Positions 13,253 through 24,500 of a stretch of DNA of 64,000 nt are shown here, one piece after another. Position 1 is the first letter of the stretch. Every line of letters begins with the position of its first letter. The stretch comes from Monarcha castaneiventris obscurior (Eukaryota; Chordata; Aves; Passeriformes; Monarchidae). The position numbers and the translations under genes are program-made. The stretch is from the NCBI GenBank assembly GCA_026261815.1, contig JAMPIT010000890.1, forward strand, positions 12,864,001-12,928,000, read 5' to 3'. The notes beneath the pieces are model-generated. The model had not been told where the DNA came from. It searched no databases and worked only from the letters and a program-made list of their open reading frames with translations.

Positions 13253-16200
13253 TTTTTTGTGTTTCTTGGGACGTACTGTTTCAGGAACCTGGCGCTTCTG
13301 TAGAGCACACTGCATAATGAATTACTAGGAAAAAGGAACCTAACATACTTTTTCCTATTAAGAGGTGTGGTAAAACTTGGTTTATATAAATAGATAACCT
13401 GTAACCTTGAAGTTTTTCTCTTCTATTTAGGCAAGTGTAGGGATTTAGTCCTTAAAAGATGTTTTCTGTCGGTACATTAATAATCCTAAATGAGGGACTT
13501 GAAAAATCTCTCTCTCAAGGTAGAGGGAGTTACTGCTCTATTTCTACTGCTGAAAAGAATTTCATATGTGGTAAGTAGTTAATGCTTTTTATTTAAAAGT
13601 TAACATTTATTGCAAGTGATAATGTAATGATAATGAACTGTTCTTCACTAATCCAGCTTTGTTCTACTCGCAGTTCTTTAGCATCACAGCAGTTTTCTTT
13701 TGGAGGTTTTGGGTGGTGATAGGTTTCTTTTTTATTCCTCCCAGTGGTCTGTGTGCTGTGAGATGTACATATAGCCTGGCAGAAGGGATACTGTAGAAAT
13801 TAACTGAGACCTGGAATACTTCGAAAAATAAAAATTAAGGAGAAACCTCTAAAAGCAAGTTTTTATTCATTGCTGTCTAGATAGCAGCAGTATCCTGACT
13901 TCTCTTTTAGTTCTAGTTCCATGTGTAGTCCTAAAAATTTGACTGACTGAAATACAAACTAACTAACAATGGTTTCCCAGTAACTGTGATATAGATAAAA
14001 ATATACTAAAACATTCTCTCATGTTACTTCAAACTGTATTTTATTTACAGACCCTTTTTCTGCATCTACCAAATACAAGAATACAGCTGTGTTAAATGTT
14101 TAAGCCAGTCTTAATAAAAGTGAATGATGCTTCAAAATAGTACTGCCTCAAAATCTTTCCCATCTTGTATATGAAAGTAAAGTATAGCTTCTCTTACTGT
14201 CAGAATAGATCAGTCTCACTGTTTTGGATACTCTTTTTCCAATAGTATTGAAACAGCAGGTTAAGAGCAGCTTATTTGAAAACCCTGTGCAAATTGTGAC
14301 AATTCAGTCCTTCCTAAATTACAGAAATTAAAATATTTTGAGAAATGTTGAAGTTCCAATACTGCATGAGAAATATCAGTTGTGAGCTAACTTTATGTGA
14401 AAATGACCTTTACATAAAAATCAGATGACTAACAAGCTAAATAAAACTCCAAGTTATTCTTAAGTTCTAGCATAAAGAGCCAAATGCAGACAGGCTTTCC
14501 TATGCTTGTCTCAAAGCCGTGCCCCCTGTCAACTGTTTTCTTTCACATGACAGTCAAATGGGGATGCAGAAAACTAAGGGAGCTATCTGCATAGGAGCAA
14601 GTAGGAGCTCAGGATAAAAAGTTAGGACCCTTCCTCTTTTAGCATCTTTCTAATTCCTAAGATTTTCTTTGAAATATGCTCTTCCTTGAGGCAATTATGG
14701 TTTCTGCTGTAAAGTTGCTGGTTAAGAAGCTCTGCTTCTTGATGAAGTAACATTTATTTTTAGAAGGTATAGAAGTGGTTCCAAAAAGAAAACTTGTTCC
14801 TAAAACCCAGATGTATCCCTTACAGGAATTTTATTTATCCTTTTGGGGTACTTGGCCAGTTTTGTGAGAGTCTTGAGACTTCCCTAGTAGTTGCTCCATA
14901 TTTTAGAGCAATTTGGTGTGCTTTTCATACCTAGGTGTTGGCAGGATGGCTAGATCTAAGCATTGCTGCTTGATTGCTGAAGGATTCTAAGGCCTTCTGC
15001 TAGCAAGTTTATGGGCACCTTCTGATTTTGATATGGGGATGTTTTGCATTTGACCAAAAAATTAAATTGATGTTTTATCTAAAGAAACATAAGGACAACA
15101 TGAAGGTAGAAGGAACCACACCCCTTATGGGTATGTGAATGGATATTTGAATTGGGGACAGGAACTTGGCAGAAAAACCTGTGTACTTCTGGGGAGTTCC
15201 CTTTACAGCCAGTAGCAGAGGATGATTAGGCTGTTGGTGCTCTGTCTGTCACTTCTCTGGCCAGTCAGATTGGCAGCAAGGGATTGAAAGCTTCAAGAGC
15301 GGCTTTTTCATCAACAGACTTGATAATTTCCTTTCGACTATGGGAGAAAGAGGTTGAAAAGGTACTATAAAGGGAAGCAGGTACCTTCTTACAGATCCTT
15401 CATCAGATGATATGTAGCACCTTTAATTATCAATGTAAACAAACTTTTGACCACAGTGTGCACTCTGCTTGAAATAATCTTGATGAGCCATCAGAAATGG
15501 TAGATCAATATGCCTTGCAATCCTTTTAAAAGTACCAGGAAGGAACACAACTTTCTCCTGCAAGCTGTAGCTATAATTGTTTTGCTTAATAAGTTAATAT
15601 GAGAACATGAGCACCACTCTGCTTTTTAGGTTCTTAGGTTATTGTTCATCTGTATGCCAGATACTCTTTCATCTTTAAGGCTTACTTGGATGTCATTAAT
15701 CATCTGAAAGTAAAATCTTTCTTTTGCTTATGTCACTAGTGGTGTTAGGTATATGTGGGGAAGAGAAAGAAATAACTAAGGTAGTTCACTCTCAGTAAAT
15801 GTGGAATTCTCATAATGTTTCAACTGTGCAGGATGTAAAATTTACCAGGTTTTGCTGATTGCTGCCTCAGTGACTGCTATATGTAACAATGGTGAGAAGT
15901 GGGGTCTTAGTAGATGAATGTTAGGTACATGGATTCCATAAGCAAGTAGGTTCAGATATTTTCTTTACTGAAGTGTTCTATGCTTAGCTTTAGTAGACAG
16001 AAGGAATAGAAGAGTGTGTTAGGAAAAAGACTCGTGAAAGCTAAAATGTTATTCTGCTGTAGCTTTGAGTAAGGGTGTTGGTTTTGTAGATGCTCTAAAA
16101 GAGTATTTTTAGTTGTAGGAAGCATCAGAGAGGCTGTTGCCTGGCTGATGGGTTAAACATGCCCTTTTCTTAGAGATGCAGAGGTCATCGCAGTATGATT

Positions 16201-17877
16201 GCTAAGAGGGAGAAAAAGCATCCAAAATCACCACTTGTTTTTTTGAGTGTTTGTTTGTGTGTGCTGTGTGTGAATAATTATCATATATTTGTTTATCAGG
16301 AATTTAGAGAAGGTCAACAAATGACAGTGGATTTCAGAAACAATGCTGAGGGCTAAATTTAGAAATGCTTCTTAGCTATTTCAGTATTATTTGTACGAAT
16401 CTCATGTATTTGGGATCTGAACTTTTACCCCTTCTCTTTTTCAGTGGTTGGAGCAGCGCCCAGGAAATCAGTGGGATTTATGTGCTGACCATATTAAATG
16501 TCTTCTCTGTTTGGGTGGGATGAGGCTGGAGGGACCAAAACACAATCACTCAGCTTTCCAGGCTCTTTTGGTTTTAGATTGTCCTCTAAGCAGGTTGCAT
16601 GTTCCTAAGCCACGTTCTGTGGTGTGTGGTTAGGGAGACTGGCAGCTCTAGCTGCCATCATGATGACTGAATTTTATGTAAAGTATGGCAAACTGGCAGC
16701 CTGTGTTGGCGTGCAGAGATGTGAGGGGTAGCAGTGCTGAACTTCTTAGAGGAACTACTAAAATAAGAGAATTACAATTTACTGGTAGATAGGGAGCAAT
16801 TTTTACATGGTAATGCTATTTTTGCCATAGGAGCTGAACAGAGTAATAAAAATAGGTATATCACAGCTATGGTGAGTAATGGTTTCATGGAACTTTAAAG
16901 ATGGGGAAATGACCTTTATTTTTACTAGAGCAATGTCTGTTCTCTGGAGATGAACTTCATTCATTTCTCTTTGTTGAAAATGTTGTCATAAAACATACAC
17001 GCTTACCTGGTTTTTTTATCTTACAAAACTTATGAATTAACAAATGTAGCCTGAAATAAATCCTGCGTAATAGACTCCTTCTATTTGTTCCTGTTTAAAA
17101 AAGCATCTATAAGTAGATTTTTTTTTTTTTTTTTCCAAGTAGCTGAAGGACAAACACAGGTTCATTTTTCATCTGTTCTGTGTATAGGGTACCATAACTA
17201 AGAATCTAATCCAGGGGTATATTTCTCAGTTATCTGAAACTTCAGACATTTAGTGGGTATTACAGTGGCTATATAAATGCATTTTTGACTTGATGGAATA
17301 CTCATTTAGATCTAATTAAATTTAATGGAGCTATTTATTGAGTAGATTTTTCTAGATGAATCTAAATTAATTTGCACCTTACAAAATCAAATTCTGTAAT
17401 GCCCTTCTGTTTTTTGTCCCATCAACTGAACTAACAAAATTTGTCTGATCTTTATGGACAACCCATATTAATATCTGTAGCAACCCTGTGGTCAAAACTG
17501 GGATGTTTTGCATGGAATATCTTTAAGCAGTAAAATTCAGTGTTGCTGCAAATATGGATTAATCTTAATTCTGACAACTGATGAAGGAAGTGATGTCATG
17601 ATCATTAAAGTCTGTGGATCTTGTCCTTTAAAAAAAGCCTAGCCTAAGTTGGTGCTAATTCTTAAACTGTTGTGAAATTTATCAAGTTACTCAGTAGGAG
17701 TCAGCTTGAATTATTTCACAGTAATGATCTACCTCTATTTTGCCTTTTGACTGTGTTTGTAAGTAGACTTGGATGGAATTTAAATACTTAAAAAATGCCT
17801 ATTCTGAGAATAAGATTTTGGTCACTGTCACATTACTAGTTATGAAGGTCCTCAGTGTTTTGGGGGTTTTTTTGCAG
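13253..17877. other. non-coding stretch, probable SGMS2 5' intron
   Basis: AT-rich DNA with no recognised exon or RNA gene. It contains a 17-base T run at 17118-17134. It ends at the polypyrimidine tract and AG of the acceptor that precedes the first coding exon of SGMS2. Confidence 0.5.
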
Positions 17878-18057
17878 ATGATTCAGCTCTAGAAGAAAGA
17901 TTTGTCTTCACAAATTCCTTTGAAAGCACAATGGATGCATTTTAGTGTTCTACAGAAGTCATCTAGGAACAAGAACATTGGACTTTGAGGAATAACAGAG
18001 TTCAGAGAGCCCAGAAATTGGTCACTAACGAACCCGCTTTGGCCATACAGCTTGGAA
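17878..18057 (+). other. SGMS2: SGMS2 5' untranslated part of first coding exon
   Basis: A pyrimidine-rich tract ending in TTTTTTTGCAG (AG at 17876-17877) makes a good splice acceptor, so about 180 bases of 5' UTR would precede the ATG at 18058. This leader contains two very short upstream reading frames. One is ATGATTCAGCTCTAG at the first base of the exon and the other is ATGGATGCATTTTAG at 17931-17945. Both encode four residues and could lower translation of the main frame. The acceptor is inferred from sequence, without transcript support. Confidence 0.6.
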
Positions 18058-18512
18058 ATGAATACCATTGAGACAGCAAAGCTTGAAGAGCATATGGAGG
18101 GTCAGCCAAATGACACTTCGAATGGCTACTCACGACCTACTCTCTCAGTCAGTGAAGAGAACAAAAATGGCACTAGCAAACCAAAGGGCTTGTCTAATGG
18201 CTTGCGAAAAACAGCAAAGAAGTATCCTGATTACATCCAGATTGCTATGCCTGCTGAATCTAGGAACAAATTTCCTCTGGAGTGGTGGAAAACAGGCATT
18301 GCCTTTGTCTATGCTCTCTTCAACTTGATATTAACAACTGTCATGATCACTGTGGTCCATGAGAGAGTACCTCCAAAGGAGCTAAGCCCTCCCTTGCCTG
18401 ACAAATTTTTTGATTACATTGATCGTGTGAAATGGGCTTTTTCTGTATCAGAAATAAATGGGATGATACTACTTGGATTATGGATATTCCAGTGGTTGTT
18501 TCTTAGATACAA
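18058..18512 (+). CDS. SGMS2: SGMS2 coding exon 1
   Basis: Encodes residues 1-151 plus two bases of codon 152, starting MNTIETAKLEEH and ending at WLFLRY. The donor is AA|GTAAGT at 18513. The codon for Lys152 is completed by the first base of the next exon. A TTG two codons upstream extends the open frame but is not needed. Confidence 0.95.
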
Positions 18513-21500
18513 GTAAGTTAGCAATATTTTCTTTTCTCTGCTGTATGTTTTTATTGCTCACTTTGGGTAGAAGAAACTGTACAGAAAAATCCATAAAAAT
18601 GTTGTAGAATAGGGCTGGCAAGAAAATAGCAAAGGGGTGGCTTGTTTACAAAATATTCTAATGTCCATGGCAGATATGGAAATACAGGTTTTCTGATTAT
18701 TCAATAATGTTTTTTAGTTCTGAATTTCTGACACCTATGCTGTACAAGTCAACTTTGTTCTGAGATTGGGCTTTTCAAAGAGTGTTTACTGACATGGGGC
18801 TGTCAGCATGAGGAAATGATGATGATGTAAGAAAATCTCATCCAAATTTGAGGAAGAACCCACTGTTCTGGCTAAATAGGAGTTTTCTCCTGTATCTTCA
18901 TTTGCTTAAACTATGTATATTTAAGTCAAGAATGTGGGTATAGTATGGGACTAAAAAGAGAAGGTCACTGAGTTGAGGAAAACTGCCTGACTACATCTGT
19001 AAGTTAGACTGAGGCCACTTTTACTTGGTGGGAGCTTTGCACTATAAGGAGCTAACAAGACTAAAAGCTGAAGAAGGACTTTTTAATACTTGATTCAGAG
19101 AAGTGTATGGTGAAGAGCTGGGGTGGAGCTGCCCTTTCATTCTAAGGATTTAGCTATCTAATGAAGCTGGAGCTCTGTAACTGTTAAATATCCTGCATGT
19201 AAACTTTGTACTCAATCATTTTACCCCCTTTCCTTACTTTCAGATCGATAGTGGGACGCAGGTTCTTTTTTATAATAGGAACTTTGTATCTGTACCGCTG
19301 TATCACCATGTATGTTACCACCTTACCTGTGCCTGGAATGCATTTTCAGTGTGCGCCAAAGGTAAGAGCCTTTGCCTCTTGCTTCTTGCCTTAGTCTCTG
19401 CATCAGTCCTGATGGCTCCTTAGAACCAATTGAAGGTAATGTTTCAGGTGTTACTAAATAACAAATTACTCTCAGGTGATGTCTTCAGAAACATAGGTAG
19501 TGATAAACCAAAACTTGTGTGACACAGGAAGAGCCTCAAGTTGTTGATGCAGTTGGGTGCTCCCTTTCAGAACATCTTAGGTTGAAATAATGCTGCTACT
19601 AAATCAATCAACTTGCTTCTGAGGCTCAAGCTAATCACTCTTAATACTGCAGCAATATTTTTTCTTATATGGTAGGATACCCTAAAAATTATAGTTTATA
19701 GGCTAATATGCAAGCTTATGTTGCTGTATCCCTTTAGAAACCCACACTGTCAAGTGCTTTGTCGAGTTTCTATTTGGTCAAGAGCTGTCGCAATACCTGA
19801 AGTCAGCTACCTGTCTCTGCTTCCAACCTACAAAATGTATAGGAATGTGACTCAAGTTCAGCTGTGTAAATGAACTGATACATACAGAAACATGGATGTG
19901 CTAATAGTTTTACAAAAATATCTTCAAAATTTATTGACACTGGAGTCAAGTCGTAGCATAAAGGAGTTGTTACTCCCACTTTAGGTTACTAATAAAAAGT
20001 CGTAGACTTAAAATTCCTTGGAACAAACTATCATGTTGGCTGTACTAAAAAAAGTATTGCCAGTTCAGTGGGAGGATAAATTTGTCATCTCTTTGATAGG
20101 ATTTCTAGTCTTGAATTCCTGCATCATGGCTGTTGTCTACTACTTCGAGACAACTTAGGCATATAGTGGATGAATTACTTCTTATGAATCCGTGTCTATT
20201 TGAAAATTCTTTAATGGTCACTACTGTAAAGATTTAATGGTTTTGTTCTAATAGCTTGGGGAATGACTATGTAGTAGACTGTGTATTGAGGAATGAGAAG
20301 AGGTAATCAAAGGAAAATGCAAATGGCTCTGCTGAGAGTTCATTTTGCTAGCATTAAACCAGGATGAATTACTTGAACTCTGGAAAAACACTTGATGATA
20401 ATTCTTCTGGATTATTTTTGTTACATGAATATTTTTCCGATTATGGAAAACGGTTATCCATTTTTCTTGCTCGGTGTCTTTTTTTCCCTGGAGTTAATTT
20501 AAAATGGCTAGGTAAAACTGAGTGTTTGCCAAGTATCTGTGAGAAATCAAAAGCTGGTCTTAATGCGTGCTTTAAAAATGTACATCCTCCAAATATGAGT
20601 ACATCCTGACTGAGTTTGTAACTAAATCTCAAATGAAGCAAGTTTGAAGTTTTCACTTGCTAGAAACAGTGGTCAGCTCTGAACAGAATAACAGAATTGG
20701 TACACAAGGTTGTACCCGTTTTGAATTGCTTTCATACATTCTGTCAACTGCTGTCATGAGAGATCTGACCTTACAAATTTTTAATTTTTACCTTTTCAGT
20801 ATATTCTGCATCCCATTCTCAAACAATGCATATTTTAAAATAACCTGGGAAAACACAGACAGAATGCTAGTGTTACCAAACTGATCTTTATCACCTGTCA
20901 ATTTTGAAATGCATGCTTATTTGTGTAAGAATATGTGAAAGAAAGCCAAAGAAAATGAAAATACTTTGTCCTTTCATCTCTGTCTTCCTGACTCTACATG
21001 TGTTTGGGCAAGAAGTTTACTTAAGGTGTATCTTAAAATTACACTTATGGTGTATCTTAAAATTTATTTTATACTTCTTTCTGGTGTTCTAGTTGAATGG
21101 AGACTCTCAGGCAAAGGTTCAGAGAATCCTGCGGCTGATTTCTGGTGGTGGTCTATCCATAACTGGATCACACATCCTGTGTGGAGACTTCCTGTTCAGT
21201 GGACACACTGTAGTACTAACGCTGGTCTATCTGTTCATCAAAGAGTGTAAGTGGTTCTATTTCAATACACTTCCTTGTTCATATTTGTTGTACTGGGAAA
21301 ACAAATGACAAAAGTACACGTAAAACTGCTGCCCTCTAGAAGTTACTTGCCAGTTGTACACAGACTGTATTTATATGGGTTTGAAACACAAATTGAGTGG
21401 AAATGGAACCATGGCTGTAGTAAAATCATAAAATGGTTAAGGTTTGAAGGGACCACTGTAGGTTATCTAGCCCAACCTTTCTGCTCAAGCAGAGCTCCCT

Positions 21501-24500
21501 AGAGCACATTGCACAGGATTTTGTCCAGACAGTTCTTGAGCATTTCCAGTGAGGGAGACTTCACAGCCTCTCTGGCAATCTGCCCCAGTGCATGGTCACC
21601 TACACAGTAAACAAAGTTCTTCCCCACGTTTAGGTGGAACTTTCTGAGCATTGCTTCCTGCCTGATGCCTCTTGTCCTATTGCTTGGCGCCACTGAGAAG
21701 AGCCTGGTTCTGTGCTCTTGACATCCTCCATTCAGATACTTAGAGACATTGATGAGGTCCCCTCTCTCGCTTCTCCAGGCTAAACTGGCCTATTTTCCTC
21801 AGTCGTTCCTCATAAGAGAGGTGCTCCAGTTTCCTAATGTAGTGGGTTGAACCATGTCAAACCACAACACCTAATCATCCTCATAGCCCTCCACTGGACT
21901 TGCTCCACATCTGTCTTGTACTAGGGAGCTTGGAACTCCAGATGTACCCTCACCAGGGCTGAGTGGAGGGTCAGGACCACCTCCTTTAACCTGCTGGCAA
22001 TGATCTTACTAATATACCCCAGGATGCTCTTCCCAGCAGAGCTGCTTTCCAACAGGTTGGCTCCCACACTCTGCTGGTGCTCCAGTAAGGGTTCTTCCGT
22101 CCCAGATGCAGGACCCTGAACTTGCCCTTGCTGAGTTTTAAAAGGTTCTGCTCTGCCCATCCCTTCAGTGTCTGAGATCTTCTGAGGGGCAGCACAGCAC
22201 CAGTCCACTGAGCTTTGTATCCTCAGCAGACTTGCTGAGGATGCACTCTATCCCTTCATTGAAGTTATTGATGAGCAATTTAATACTGGGCCCAGTATGG
22301 ACCTTTGGGTTGAACTGGACTCTGTGCCACTGATTGAAAACCCTCCAAGCCCTGCCATTCAGCCAGTTCTCAGTCCACCTCACTAACTGTCCAGCCTTGC
22401 CTGGGAGACAGTGTCAGAAGCCTTGCTGAAGTTCACACACACAGCATCCCGTTACTTATCCAGCCAGTTGTCCAGATTTTAAGGGCAATCAGGCTGGGTT
22501 AGCATGATTTCCCTGTGGTGAATCCATGCAAACTACACCTGATCACCTTGTCTTCCCCATGCTTAGTGGTGGCCTCAAGGGTGAGCTGTTCCATCACCTT
22601 CTTAGGGATTGTGGGTAAGGCTAACTAAAAGTGTTGTGGGCTTTAATTAAGGGCTTAATGTGGCTAAACATGTCACCTCTGTCTTTATGTAAGTGTGTAT
22701 TGGTTGATTAAAACAAGAAAGCTTTTCATCATTTGTTGACAGTCTATTCAAATTTTGGATAAAACATACTGTAGTTAATTATGCATGCTAGCTCTGTGCA
22801 GGTTAGCTGCAGGGAACTGTAGGGAATTTTGTGGCTTGAACACAGCATCACTGCACACTTATACTGAATCCAGAAGCAAAGTTACTTTTCTCGGGTGTGC
22901 TGTACATTAGTTACTGCAAGAAATGAGAAGTTAATTCATGCTCTTCGGATGTTTTGTGCTTGAGTCTTCTACTTAATGCTTCTTGCAGTTGATAAGAATT
23001 TGGCAAGCATGCAGAAGATGCAGTTATGGTTTCCCCCTTTGCTTTACATTTCTCTGAGGCCTGGGAGGAAAAATCTTCTGTGCTGCCCCTAGAGTATCTA
23101 TTAAAGTGTTAGAGAACTGAGGACTGACTTCTAAATCTAATACATGGTAAGCAGTGCTTCTATCCTGGGAGCTTGGCTGTTCGTGAATACATAGTGGGGA
23201 GTTCCCTTCTCAGTTCACATGTTTGGAGTTGGAATCTTTCCTCCTACTGTTGTATCCCAAACTATGCAAATGCTAGCTTGGCTGATGAGAGTATGTAATT
23301 CGCACTGATACAAAAATAAGACTAACCAGCATTAGCTGGATGCCTTCCTTTTATTAAAATGTTGAGGAATGAGGTGCTGCAGTACTGCTTAAACAAAAAT
23401 CATAATATGAAAGGGCCTCTTGAATATGATAGACTCCAAATCTGCAGATTTGAGATGAACGTTCTTCTTTGAACAGTGATTTAACATGCTGATTATAGTA
23501 GGATGATTCTTAGACCTAGGTCTTTCCTGTGAAGTGAATGTTACTGAGGGAATGGCATTTGTAACTCATCAAAATTACCAGAGCAATATCAGGAAAATAG
23601 TCTAATAATAGAGTTACTGTTTGCCTTGTTTTGTGTGTTACATTGCATTTTAATGCTATTCACATACTCAATTGTACCAGGAAAGGTGAAGACAACCCAG
23701 TATTTTCTGGGCTAGTTTTACTGCTGTGCTTTATACTACAAGGGATTGGGAAAATTGCATCATAAAAATTTTTGTAATAAGCCCTCTGACTGCTGCCTAA
23801 TTGTTAGGAATGTATTTTAGTGAAGTTGTGAACATTTCAGTGCTCTATAAGTGAGAAATGCATAGCTTTCCATTTTTTGCCTCCCATATAATTATCAAAA
23901 TGTTACCTGAACCAGGACATAAGCCCTATAATTTCTCTGAATTAGAGGCTGCTTTTTTTTGCTCTTTTGGTAACATGTCTTTGGTGTAAGATGCATTCTG
24001 AGATTTTTATGTCTGGCTTAGTGAAGTTTTTGCTCTGCTCTTCCTTTCATACTCAGCCATTTTTTCACTTATTCCTCTGCACTCCACCTTTTTCACCTGA
24101 ATAGTTATTCATATTTTTAGTATTTTTAGCCTTGGTATGTCTGTCTTGCTCCGTGCTGTTTTCATCAGCTTCTTGAGATTACTTGGCTTCTTATCTTAAA
24201 AAAAAAAAAAAAATCAGTAGGTGGAGATCTATCTGCAGTGTTTTGGGGAGAGTTAAGAGAATTTGTTTTGACACTTTCACCAAAAAATGGTCCTACAGTT
24301 ACTATTTTGCACAGGCCTCTGAGAGCCTACTGGGCAGGCTTGTTGAGATCAGTAACTTTCCTGCTGGTATTGTGTGAAAGTAAAGGCTGACCATTGCTCC
24401 ACAAGGCAAGAGGTGCCAAAACCTCCCACTGTGAGTGAAATGAAGCCAGTTAGCCTGTCAGAAGTTATGAATGGTCATTGTGACAGTCAGGGCATTTTTC

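Noticed and set aside
21328..21341. Minus-strand CTCF-like string near SGMS2 coding exon 3
   Set aside because: Two of the 14 core positions mismatch, so it is not better than chance.
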